Shown here piece by piece: positions 41,833 through 50,612 of a stretch of DNA of 64,000 nucleotides. How positions within the stretch are numbered: position 1 is the stretch's first letter; every line of letters starts with the position of its first letter. The position numbers were made by a program, and so were the translations under genes. This DNA is from Bog-756 sp963725395 (lineage in GTDB: Bacteria; Actinomycetota; Acidimicrobiia; Acidimicrobiales; RAAP-2): contig CAVRYH010000013.1 of the NCBI GenBank assembly GCA_963725395.1, forward strand, positions 372,001-436,000, given 5' to 3'. Under the pieces are notes generated by a model that was not told the origin of the DNA, ran no database searches, and saw only the letters and a program-made list of their open reading frames with translations.

Positions 41833-42347
41833 CGACCGCCCCGCCCCTCGGCCCGGCGTCCACGCCGGCGCCGGGCGATCCGCCCGCCACCCAATCGGTC
41901 CCCCCACCGTTCCCGCCGCCGCCGGCCCGGAGCGGTCACCGGCTCCGGTACGCCGTCGTGGGGCTGGTCCTCGTCGGCTCGCTCGTCTTCCTGGTGGTCA
42001 AGGGACTGGGCTCGGCCCTCAACTTCTACCTGCCCGCCAACCAGGCCGTGGCCCAGCGGTCGACGCTCGGGAGCCAGACCTTCAACCTGGAGGGAGTGGT
42101 CGAGCCGGGGTCGATCCATTCGACGCCGAACGGCGTGAACTTCGTGGTGACCTCGGGGTCCACCATGGTGCAGGTCCACAACACGAGCAGTCCGCCACAG
42201 CTCTTCCAGGCGGACATCCCGGTCATCGCCGTCGGTCACTTCAGCGGAACCGGTTTCGACTCGGACCAGATCCTGGTCAAGCACTCGTCCTCGTATATCG
42301 CCGCCCACCCGGGCCGGGTCACGGCGCCGAACGGGACCAAGCGATGA
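41829..42347 (+). CDS. ccmE: Heme chaperone CcmE
   Basis: 172 residues. A 35-residue Pro-rich N-terminus, one membrane anchor (about 41-60) and an OB-fold domain. The heme-attaching histidine is His152 in VKHSSSY, with the conserved Tyr156 four residues later, matching the HxxxY motif of the histidine-type CcmE rather than the cysteine variant. Start GTG 41829, overlapping ccmD. Confidence 0.92.
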   Translation: MTTAPPLGPASTPAPGDPPATQSVPPPFPPPPARSGHRLRYAVVGLVLVGSLVFLVVKGLGSALNFYLPANQAVAQRSTLGSQTFNLEGVVEPGSIHSTPNGVNFVVTSGSTMVQVHNTSSPPQLFQADIPVIAVGHFSGTGFDSDQILVKHSSSYIAAHPGRVTAPNGTKR

Positions 42348-42390
42348 TCGAAGCGCCGGTCGGCACCGACCGGGCCACCGGTCGCCCCCG

Positions 42391-44494
42391 GTGAACGCAG
42401 CACTCGGCCACACCGGCGTCCTGCTGGGGTTCGTGGCCGCCGTGGCCGGTGTCGTGGTGATCGGCGTCGGACTGGCCAAGGGGCGCGCGTCGACCATGCG
42501 AGGCGGCCAGCTCTACGCCCCCGTCGTCCTCCTCGGCGGGACGGTCGCGGTGGTGGCCATGGAGCGGGCCCTCATCACGCACGACTTCTCCATCGCCTTC
42601 GTGGCCGCCAACAACAGCACCTACACCCCGCTGCTGTACACGTTCACCGGCCTGTGGTCGGCGTTGGCCGGCTCGATCCTCCTGTGGGCGTTCATCCTCG
42701 CGGCCTACGCCACCGCCATGGTGTGGCGCTTCCGCCGGCGTGCCGGCGACTCGCTGGTGGCCTGGGCCACGTTGGTCGTCTACGTCGTGACGGCGTTCTT
42801 CTTCGGGCTGATGCTGGGGCCGGCCGACCCGTTCCGACGGGTGGCGGGGGCGGTGCCGAAGACCGGACTCGGCCCCAACGTGCTGTTGCAGGACAATCCG
42901 CTCAACGCCTTCCACCCGCCCCTGCTCTACCTGGGCCTGGTCGGGTTCACCCTCCCGTTCGCCTTCGCCGTGGCCTCACTGATCACCGGACGGCTGGACG
43001 ACGACTGGCAGAGCGAGACAAGGCGGTGGACCCTGTTCGCGTGGGCCTTCCTCACCGCCGGTATCCTGCTCGGGGCCTGGTGGTCCTACCAGGTGCTCGG
43101 ATGGGGGGGCTTTTGGGCCTGGGACCCGGTCGAGAACTCGGCGCTGATGCCCTGGCTGGTCGGCACCGCCTATCTCCACTCGGTCATGGTCCAGCAGCGC
43201 AGGGGCCTGCTCAGGATCTGGAACCTGTCCCTCGTGGTCGCCACCTTCAGCCTGACCATCCTCGGGACGTTCTTCACCCGGTCGGGGGTGCTCCAGTCGG
43301 TGCACGCCTTCTCCGCCTCGAGCATCGGGCCCCTGCTGCTCGCGTTCTTCGGCGTGGTGCTGGTGGTCGGGGTCGGGCTTATCGCGTGGAGGGGGGACCG
43401 GCTGCAGTCGGTCGGGAGCATCGACTCGCCCATCAGCCGGGAGGGGGCCTTTCTCGCCAACAACATCCTGTTCGTCGGGTTCACCCTCATCGTCCTGCTC
43501 GGTACCGTGTTCCCGCTGCTGTACGAGGCACTGCACAGCGGATCGTCGGTGGCCGTCGGGGCCCCCTACTTCAACCCGCATGTTCATCCCCATCGGGATG
43601 GGCCTGCTGTTCCTGATGGCGGTCGCCCCCGCCCTGCCGTGGCGCAAGACCACGGTCGAGGTCATGCGCGGGCGCCTCGCCGTCCCGGCCGCCCTGGGCG
43701 TGTCGGTGGTCGTGGTCTGCGTGCTGGCCGGCATCCATGGGGTCGAACCACTGCTGGCCTTCGGGCTCGGCACCTTCGCCGCCGCGTCGGCCGGCCGGTC
43801 CCTCGTGCTATCGGTCCGGGGAGCCTGGCGGACGGCACGTTCCTCGGGGTCTACGCCCACCCGCGCCGTGCTGGCCGGGTGGCGCGGCTTTGTCGGTCGG
43901 GCCAACGGCGGCATGGTCGTCCACATCGGCGTGGTGCTCATCGCCGTCGGCCTGGCGGCGGCCACGGCGTTCGGTCAACACGGAGAGGTGCGCCTCCAGC
44001 CGGGCCACACCGTCACCTTCGACGGGAACACCGTCGAGTTCCTCGGCACGTCCACCGTCTCGTCTCCCTCCCACTCGGAATTCCGTGCGGCACTGCGGGT
44101 CGACGGTGGCGCGGTGTACCACCCGGCCATCAGCCAGTTCGGGGCGGGGACTACTCCGGTGGGGACGCCGGCCATCGACTCGACCGTGTTGCACGACGTC
44201 TACCTCACCATCGACAACATCCCCAACAGCGGGACGGCATGGACGTTCGGGGTGGTGGTGCAGCCTCTGGTCATGTGGCTGTGGGCGGGGGGCGCGCTGA
44301 TCGTGGTCGGGTCGGTGCTGTCGGCCATCCCCGGTCGGAGGCGGCGCCCGACCGATCCGGTGTCCGCACCGGTCACCGGCGCCACCGGCCGTGCCCCGGC
44401 CGGCCGATACGACGACCGGGCCGCCGACGTCGTCGGATCGAGGTCCGACGAAGAGGCCGACCCGCTCCCGGTGGGTGCCGGCGATGCCCCGTGA
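42391..44494 (+). pseudogene. ccmF: Heme lyase subunit CcmF, single-base frameshift
   Basis: The first 397 residues, from GTG 42391, are a normal CcmF: WGGFWAWDPVENSALMPWL (the WWD domain), FHPPLLYLGLVGF, TFFTRSGVLQSVHAF. Directly after GAPYFN the frame becomes arginine-rich noise, while the next frame opens at 43580 with MFIPIGMGLLFLMAVAP, which is the expected continuation, and runs to 44494. Removing one C from the CCC at 43575-43577 restores PYFNRMF and a protein of about 700 residues. Both halves keep strong CcmF features, so the lesion is recent or a sequencing error. Confidence 0.88.
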
Positions 44495-44513
44495 CGAGCG
44501 CGGCGGTCACCCC

Positions 44514-45125
44514 ATGAGCACCGGCACCGATGTCGCGGGACCGGCCACCACCGTCGGGCCCGTCCCACCGCCTGGCGGACCCCGCCCGCGCCACACGGCC
44601 CGGTGGGCGGCCGTCGGCGCGCTGGTGATCGGTGCCGGTCTCATCGCCGTCCTGGCCACGCGTCCACCGGCCGCGGTGACCGAGGTCCAGAACCCGGTGG
44701 TCGGCAGGCTCGCCCCCCCGGTGTCGGGGGTGACCCTCGACGGGGCCCGCTACACCCTTCCCCGGGCACCGGGCCGTTACACGGTGGTCAATTTCTTCGC
44801 CAGCTGGTGTGAGCCGTGCCAGAGCGAAGGGCCGGATCTCGTCCAGTTCCAGTTCCAGCACCAGCGGGCCGGCGACGCGTCGATGCTGAGTGTCGTGTTC
44901 GACGACACCGCGAGTGCGGCCCGCACCTACCAGTCCACCCTGGGCGCCACCTGGCCGACGCTCACTGACCCCAGTGGCGACCTGGCCCTCAGCTTCGGCG
45001 TGCGTGCGCCACCCACCACTTTCGTCATCGCCCCCGACGGCCGGGTGGTCGCCTCCATCATCGCTCCGGTCACCGCCGCCGACCTCGACAGGGTCATCGC
45101 CGAGGCCGAGGCATCCCACCCGTGA
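44514..45125 (+). CDS. Membrane-anchored thiol-disulfide protein, TlpA/CcmG-like
   Basis: 203 residues: N-terminal anchor (WAAVGALVIGAGLIAVLA), then a thioredoxin fold with active site WCEPC (98-102) and the cis-proline in RAPPTTFVI. It should reduce the CXXCH cysteines of apocytochromes, drawing electrons from CcdA. Start ATG 44514. Its stop overlaps the ccmH gene. Confidence 0.92.
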   Translation: MSTGTDVAGPATTVGPVPPPGGPRPRHTARWAAVGALVIGAGLIAVLATRPPAAVTEVQNPVVGRLAPPVSGVTLDGARYTLPRAPGRYTVVNFFASWCEPCQSEGPDLVQFQFQHQRAGDASMLSVVFDDTASAARTYQSTLGATWPTLTDPSGDLALSFGVRAPPTTFVIAPDGRVVASIIAPVTAADLDRVIAEAEASHP

Positions 45126-46399
45126 GCGGACGACGCTTCCCGCTCTGGACCGTGTTGGCCGTAGTCCTCGTGGCCGCACTGGTGATCGGCAGCGGCGTGC
45201 TCTCGTCGGCGCCGCCCACCGCGTCCGAGCGCGCCGCCTCCATCGAGTCGGTGCTGCGCTGCCCGAGCTGCGAGGACCTGTCGGTGGCCGACTCGAGCGC
45301 GCCGACGGCGGTGACCGTCCGGGCCACGGTGCGCCAACTGGTCGGCCAGGGGGAGTCCGACCAGCAGATCGAGTCCTACCTGACAGCCCGCTACGGCTCC
45401 TCGATCGTGCTCGACCCACCGGCCAGCGGGCTCTCGCTGCTGGTGTGGCTGCTGCCGCTCCTCGCCGGTGCGGTCGTGGTGGCCGGCGTCGTCACCGTGA
45501 TGCTGCGCCGGCGGTCCGCCACGGGTGCCGATCCGACCGGGGGGGCCGGCGACGCCGCCCTCGACGGGCCGGCTCTGGACCAGCAGCGGCGGTTCCTCAC
45601 CCAATCACTCGACGATGCCGACGCCGAGTACCTGGCCGGAGACCTCTCCGACAAGGACTACCTGGCCCTTCGTCGACGCGATGTCGCCCGTCTGGCCGCG
45701 GTGGAGGCGCGCCTCGGCGAGCTCGGATCAAGAGAGCCGGCCCGGCCCGCCGCGGTCCTCGTCGCCGACACCCCGACGCCCCGGGATGCGGTCCGCGACG
45801 ACGCACCCGTCCGACCGGAGCGACCGCAGCCGCCGAGGCGCCGTCGCCGCAGCGGCTGGTTCCTGGCCGGGGCGGTCGCCGCATTCGCGGCAGCACTGAT
45901 CCTCGCTGTGAGCCTCTTCTCCTCCGACCGCCTCCCCGGCCAGACGGCAACCGGGAGCATCGTGCTCACCCCGAGCCAGCGACTCCAGGAATCGCTGGCC
46001 CAGGCGGCGACCGACGAGGACCAGGGTGATCTGGGACAGGCCGCCGACCTCTACCAGTCGGTGCTGGACGGCCATCCGGACAACGAGGTGGCGCTGGCCC
46101 AGCTCGGATGGCTCGAGATCGAGACCGGGGAGGGGGCCAAGAACGCGTCGCTGATCGGTGACGGACGGGCCAAACTCGACCGCGCCGTGCGAATCGCACC
46201 GGGGGACTACGCCGTCCGCCTCTACCTCGGGACCGCCCGGCTCCAACTGGACGGCAACGCCGCCGGCGCGGTGGCCGAGTACAGGCTGTTCCTGGCGGAC
46301 GACCCACCGCCGTCACTGCTGAGCCAGGCCGCACCCGAGATCCGCCAGGCCTACGAGGAGGCGGGACAACCAGTGCCTGACGGGGTGCCCTCGGGGTGA
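45122..46399 (+). CDS. ccmH: CcmH-CcmI-like fusion protein with TPR repeats
   Basis: 425 residues. Residues 1-120 are CcmH: signal anchor, the redox motif LRCPSC (45-50) with SVADSSAPTA, and a second membrane helix (LLVWLLPLLAGAVVVAG). Residues 150-200 resemble the CcmI linker (FLTQSLDDADAEYLAGDLSDKDY). After a third membrane helix (about 245-262) come TPR-like helices (LAQAATDEDQGDLGQAADLYQSVL, VALAQLGWLEIETGEG) for holding apocytochrome. The redox motif is CPSC rather than the common CPVCQ. Start GTG 45122. Confidence 0.9.
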   Translation: MSGRRFPLWTVLAVVLVAALVIGSGVLSSAPPTASERAASIESVLRCPSCEDLSVADSSAPTAVTVRATVRQLVGQGESDQQIESYLTARYGSSIVLDPPASGLSLLVWLLPLLAGAVVVAGVVTVMLRRRSATGADPTGGAGDAALDGPALDQQRRFLTQSLDDADAEYLAGDLSDKDYLALRRRDVARLAAVEARLGELGSREPARPAAVLVADTPTPRDAVRDDAPVRPERPQPPRRRRRSGWFLAGAVAAFAAALILAVSLFSSDRLPGQTATGSIVLTPSQRLQESLAQAATDEDQGDLGQAADLYQSVLDGHPDNEVALAQLGWLEIETGEGAKNASLIGDGRAKLDRAVRIAPGDYAVRLYLGTARLQLDGNAAGAVAEYRLFLADDPPPSLLSQAAPEIRQAYEEAGQPVPDGVPSG

Positions 46400-46405
46400 T
46401 CCCGG

Positions 46406-47378
46406 TCAGGGCACCAGGACGGCCTTGCCCCCGATCGAGCGATCGATGAGGCCGTCCATCACCCCGGCCGCCGCCTCGAGCGGGTAGGCGGTCGGATGGA
46501 CGGGGTGCAAGAGCCCCGAGCCCACCATGCCCATCAGCTCCTCGATCAGTGCCCGGTTGCCCAAGGGGTCCTTGAACGTCCACCCGCCCCAGTCCACGCC
46601 GATGACGGTGCGGTTGTTCAGGAGCACCTGGTTGAGGGGGACCGAGGCGATGGGCCCTGACGCGAAGCCGAGGACGCACAGCCGCCCCAAGTGCCTGGTC
46701 GCTCGCAATGCCGCTTCGCTATGGCGGCCCCCGACCGGATCGACGACCAGGTCCACTCCGCCGCCCGAGATCTCGCCGCGCCCTCGCTTTCAGGTCCTCC
46801 TCCTCGTAGGCGATGGTCGCCTCGGCCCCCATCGCCCGCGCCGCGTCCAGCTTCTCGTCGCTCGAGGCGGCGGCGATCACCCGGCCCCCGAGCGCGGTGG
46901 CCACGTCGATGGCCGCCAGGCCGATCCCACCTCCCGCCCCGAGCACCAGGACCCACTCGCCCGGCGCCAGCGTGGTCCGCCGGGTGAGGGTGAACAGCAT
47001 CGTCGAGTAGCTCTGGATGAGCGCGGCGGCCTGGGCGAAGTCGACGGTGTCCGGCATGGGGATGAGGGAGAGTGCCGGCACCACCGCCCGCTCGGCGAAC
47101 CCGCCGAATCCGACGAAGGCGATCACCCGGTCCCCCACCTCGATGCCGGTCACACCCGGGCCCACCGCCGACACCTCACCGGCGATCTCGCTGCCCGGGA
47201 CGAAGGGGGTGGTGGGCTTCAGCTGGTAGCCGCCCTGGCAGATCAGCCCGTCGACGAAATTGACACCGGCGGCGCGCACGACCACGACCACCTGTCCTTC
47301 CCCGGGGGTGGGTGAGACCTGGTCCTCGACGACCAGGGTGTCGAGGGGACCGAGCTCGTGGCAGACGACGGCGCGCAT
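46406..47378 (-). pseudogene. NADPH:quinone oxidoreductase family protein, frameshifted
   Basis: A zinc-independent medium-chain reductase. From ATG 47378 the N-terminal and Rossmann parts are intact (MRAVVCHELGPLDTLVVED, GVNFVDGLICQGGYQ, VLGAGGGIGLAAIDVA) up to YEEEDLKARA. There the frame turns to Arg/Gly noise, and the rest (VDLVVDPVGGRHSEAAL... to GKAVLVP) continues in another frame to 46406. One extra base near 46776 in a GC-rich run explains it (KARA-R-EISGGGVDLVVD). Restored length about 323 residues, normal for the family. It ends 6 bp from the convergent ccmH gene. Confidence 0.85.
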
Positions 47379-47416
47379 GGGGAAAGCTAGCCCCGGCCAC
47401 CGGGTCCCCGGCGCTC

Positions 47417-48562
47417 TCAGCTGCGCAGGTCCCGCAGGCGGGTGACCACCCCGGCGAAGGCGTCCCCGAAGGCGTCGACGTCCCGGTCGGATGTCGACCA
47501 GCCGACGGACAGGCGGAGGGAGTGCTCGGCGTCGACCCCCATCGCCCCGAGGACGGGTGACGGCTCCAAGGTCTCGGACGAGCAGGACGACCCCGAGTGG
47601 ACGGCGACCCCCGCCTGGTCGAGGCCGAGCAGGACCGGCTCGGCCTCGACTCCGTCGATGCCGAGGCACACGATGTGGGGCACCCGCCCGACGGGATCAC
47701 CGAAGACCCGGACCCCCTCCACCGCCTGGGCCATGGCCAGGAGGCGCCCGGTGTGCCGACGGGCATCGGCCTCCTCGGCGGTCAGGACACCGGGTTCGGA
47801 CAGGTCCACCGCCGCCGCCCCGAAGCCCACGGCGCCAGCCACGTTCTCGAGGCCGGCCCGGCGGGCCCGCTCCTGTTCGCCACCGACGATGAACGGCTCG
47901 AATCGGAGGCCGCGGCGGACGACCAGGGCTCCGGTGCCCGGGGGTCCCCCGAGCTTGTGGGCCGAGACCGACACCAGGTCGGCACCGAGTGAGCCGAGAT
48001 CGACCGGCACGTGTCCGGCGGCGGCCACCGCGTCCACGTGGACGAGGACGCCGGCCGCCCGGCACTGCTCGACCACCCGGTGCACGGGCTGGGTCGTGCC
48101 CACTTCGTGGTTGGCCCACTGGCAGTGGACGACCGACGGTCCCCGGCCGTGCTCGGCGCGGCAACGGTCGAGGGCGTCCTCCAGGGCGGCCGGCTCGATG
48201 CGGCCCAGGCCGTCGACGGCCATGGTGACCACCGGGGCCGAGCGGGCCGAGGCGTCGCGGACCGCCGAGTGTTCCACCGCGGCCAGGAGCACGGGGCCCG
48301 GGTCGGCCCGGTGCGCCCCCCAAGCCGCGGTGTTGACGGCCTCGGTCCCTCCCGAGGTGAAGACGATCTGGCGGGGGCGGACACCGAACAGTGCGGCCAC
48401 CTGATCGCGCGCGTCCTCCAGGGCGGCGCGCACGACGCGGCCCTCGGTGTGCATGCGTCCCGGGTCGCCGCAGGGCGCCCGCTCGGCCAGCTCCGCCATG
48501 GCGGCTCGCGCCGCGGGACGAAGGGGGGTGGTCGACGCGTGGTCGAGGTAGTGGCGGGCCAA
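47417..48562 (-). CDS. Cysteine desulfurase
   Basis: About 381 residues of the IscS/NifS class. The PLP lysine is Lys203 in SVSAHKLGGPPGTG, the cofactor-stacking His lies in AVEHSAV, and the active-site cysteine is Cys327 in HSGSSCSS. YLDHASTTPLRP opens the fold. It supplies sulfur for Fe-S clusters and thio-cofactors. TTG 48562 is the first plausible start after the upstream regulator's stop (48574), so the start is uncertain. Immediately downstream of a SufR-like regulator on the same strand and near Mrp. Confidence 0.9.
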   Translation of the reverse strand: MARHYLDHASTTPLRPAARAAMAELAERAPCGDPGRMHTEGRVVRAALEDARDQVAALFGVRPRQIVFTSGGTEAVNTAAWGAHRADPGPVLLAAVEHSAVRDASARSAPVVTMAVDGLGRIEPAALEDALDRCRAEHGRGPSVVHCQWANHEVGTTQPVHRVVEQCRAAGVLVHVDAVAAAGHVPVDLGSLGADLVSVSAHKLGGPPGTGALVVRRGLRFEPFIVGGEQERARRAGLENVAGAVGFGAAAVDLSEPGVLTAEEADARRHTGRLLAMAQAVEGVRVFGDPVGRVPHIVCLGIDGVEAEPVLLGLDQAGVAVHSGSSCSSETLEPSPVLGAMGVDAEHSLRLSVGWSTSDRDVDAFGDAFAGVVTRLRDLRS

Positions 48563-48573
48563 GTGCTCGCCGG

Positions 48574-49365
48574 TCAGACCACCGCGGCGCAGGCCTCGTC
48601 GCCGCGGGCGCGGGACGACGAGAGCACGACCGGGACGCTTCCGCCGACGCTCTCGCCACAAAGGCCGGCCAGCAGGCCCTTGACCATGCCGCGGTCGACG
48701 GCGCAGAGCACCGGGTACTGGGAGGCGGCACTGCCGAACGGGCAGTGCTCGGCCACCACCGCGGTGGTGGCCCCCTGGTCCTCGGCATGGGCGGAGAACC
48801 CGTGGGCGGTCAGCGTGTCGGCGATGGCGTGCATGGCGGTGCGCAGGGACCGCTGGCTGTCGCCGGGCGCCATCTGGCCGGCGAGCGTGCGTCCGTACTC
48901 CTCACCCACCCGCTCGGCCATGCCCTCCGCCGCCACCGGTCCGAGCAGTTGGAGCGCCTCCTGCAACAAGAGGACCAAGAGGTCGTCCCGTCGGGTCAGC
49001 AGATCGAGGGTGGGGTCGTTGCCGATGGCCCGGAAGCGCTTGGAGGGGCGGCCGGCACCGTTGCCGGCGATACGCTCCATGGTGACTTCCACGTAGCCGC
49101 CGCTGGCCAGGCGCTCGAGATGGTGACGCGCCACATTGGGATGCAGCGAGAAGCGGGTGGCCACCTCGGAGGCGGTCACGCCCGGATTGGACCGGACGAA
49201 CAGGTAGATCTCGCGCCGGGTCGGATCGCCGAAGGCGGCGGTCACCGCGGTGACCGCCGCAGAGAAGTGGCTGTCCGACTCGGCCGAGTTCTGTCCAGCC
49301 TCGCTCACGAGGTCCCCACCGACGGCCCGGCCACCCGTGTCCACCCTGTCCGACTGCGTCTGCAC
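48574..49365 (-). CDS. SufR-like Fe-S-sensing HTH regulator
   Basis: 263 residues. A DeoR/ArsR-like winged helix (FGDPTRREIYLFVRS, VTASEVATRFSLHPNVARHHL) is followed by a sensor domain with cysteines 208, 221 and 236 (HCPFG, PVLCAVD, AGLCG), spacing CX12CX14C, close to the Fe-S ligand pattern of SufR. It likely represses Fe-S biogenesis genes when clusters are plentiful; here these would be the adjacent desulfurase and perhaps divergent mrp. GTG 49365 follows -10 TACACT (49373-49378) by 7 nt, so it is apparently leaderless. Confidence 0.85.
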   Translation of the reverse strand: MQTQSDRVDTGGRAVGGDLVSEAGQNSAESDSHFSAAVTAVTAAFGDPTRREIYLFVRSNPGVTASEVATRFSLHPNVARHHLERLASGGYVEVTMERIAGNGAGRPSKRFRAIGNDPTLDLLTRRDDLLVLLLQEALQLLGPVAAEGMAERVGEEYGRTLAGQMAPGDSQRSLRTAMHAIADTLTAHGFSAHAEDQGATTAVVAEHCPFGSAASQYPVLCAVDRGMVKGLLAGLCGESVGGSVPVVLSSSRARGDEACAAVV

Positions 49366-49372
49366 GTCCCCT

Positions 49373-49378
49373 AGTGTA
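49373..49378 (-). promoter_or_regulatory. -10 element for the SufR-like regulator (leaderless)
   Basis: TACACT read leftward, then 7 nt and the GTG at 49365. It lies in the 47-bp gap shared with the divergent mrp gene, so a regulator bound here could affect both. Confidence 0.45.
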
Positions 49379-49412
49379 CCGATGGCGGCGAAATTCCATG
49401 AGGAGAGGCCGG

Positions 49413-50582
49413 ATGCCCATCGACGAGTCCCAGGTGACGGCGGCGGTCGCCGCGGTCACCGATCCCGAACTGCGGCGTCCACTGGGGGAGCTGGGCATGG
49501 TCGGCCCGGTGCGGTCGAGGAGGAAGCGGGTGGCCCTGGCGGTGGCCCTGCCCGTGGCCCACTATCCCCAGGTCGACGAGCTGGTGCGCCGGGTCACCGG
49601 GGCGGTCGGGGAGGTCCCCGGGGTCGACGAGGTGGTCGTGGAGACGGTGGTGATGGAAGAGGAGCCCCGGGCCCGGCTCCGCATGTTACTCCGGGGCGAG
49701 CCGGTCGACGGGGGGACCCAGCACGCCCCCGATGACCACGGTCACGCCCACGGCGCCCAGCTCGGCCACGAGGAGGGTCGGCCCAACCGGTTCATGCTCC
49801 CGCGCTCGAGGACCAGGATCCTCGGCATCTCCTCGGGAAAGGGGGGCGTCGGCAAGTCGTCCGTCACGGTCAACCTGGCCGTGGCCCTGGCCGGAAAGGG
49901 CTACGACGTCGGCATCCTCGACGCCGACGTCTACGGCTTCTCGGTCCCGAAGATGCTCGGCGTCGACGCCGATCCCATGATCATCGGCGACCTGGTGGTC
50001 CCCCCGACCGCCAACGGTGTGCGGGCACTGTCCATGGGCTACTTCGTACCCGACGACACACCGGTCATCTGGCGGGGCCCGATGCTCCACAAGGCGCTCG
50101 AGCAGTTCCTGGTCGACGCCTACTGGGGCGAGCCCGACTTCCTCCTCATCGACATGCCGCCGGGTACAGGGGACGTCACCCTCTCGCTCGGGCAGTACCT
50201 GACGAAGACCGAGGTCTACGTGGTGACGACCCCGCAGTCGGCGGCCGAGCGGGTGGCCCAGCGTTCGGCCTATGCCGCCCGCAAGCTGAAGCTGGCCGTG
50301 CGCGGCGTCATCGAGAACATGAGCTGGTTCACCGGCGACGACGGGAAGCGCTACGAGCTGTTCGGGTCCGGGGGAGGCCGTCAGTTGGCCGACGAGCTCG
50401 GTGTGCCCCTCCTCGGCCAGGTGCCGTTGGCCCCGGCGCTTCGCCAGGGCGGGGACGAGGGGACCCCGATCATGGTCGCCGACCCGGGCGGCGAGGTCGC
50501 CTCGGTCTTCGGGGCCCTGGCCGACTCGATCGTCGATCTCGGTCCGGCCCGCGTCTACCGCCAGGAGCTCACCGTGCGCTAG
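49413..50582 (+). CDS. Mrp/NBP35-type Fe-S cluster carrier ATPase
   Basis: 389 residues. An N-terminal MIP18/DUF59 domain (VTAAVAAVTDPELRRPLGELGM) is joined to a P-loop domain with deviant Walker A SSGKGGVGKSS, LIDMPPGTGDVTLSLGQ and GVIENMSWF. The canonical ENMS-CxxC cysteines are absent (MSWFTGDDGK), so cluster ligation must use other residues. A His-rich linker (DDHGHAHGAQLGHEEG) separates the domains. Start ATG 49413 behind GAGGAGAGG; divergent from the SufR-like regulator. Confidence 0.92.
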   Translation: MPIDESQVTAAVAAVTDPELRRPLGELGMVGPVRSRRKRVALAVALPVAHYPQVDELVRRVTGAVGEVPGVDEVVVETVVMEEEPRARLRMLLRGEPVDGGTQHAPDDHGHAHGAQLGHEEGRPNRFMLPRSRTRILGISSGKGGVGKSSVTVNLAVALAGKGYDVGILDADVYGFSVPKMLGVDADPMIIGDLVVPPTANGVRALSMGYFVPDDTPVIWRGPMLHKALEQFLVDAYWGEPDFLLIDMPPGTGDVTLSLGQYLTKTEVYVVTTPQSAAERVAQRSAYAARKLKLAVRGVIENMSWFTGDDGKRYELFGSGGGRQLADELGVPLLGQVPLAPALRQGGDEGTPIMVADPGGEVASVFGALADSIVDLGPARVYRQELTVR

Positions 50583-50612
50583 GTGCGGGTCCTCGGTCGC
50601 CGGCGGTCGGGC

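Noticed and set aside
43570..43590. Programmed +1 frameshift as normal ccmF expression
   Set aside because: No known precedent in ccmF, and several unrelated genes here have similar one-base lesions; error is the simpler explanation.
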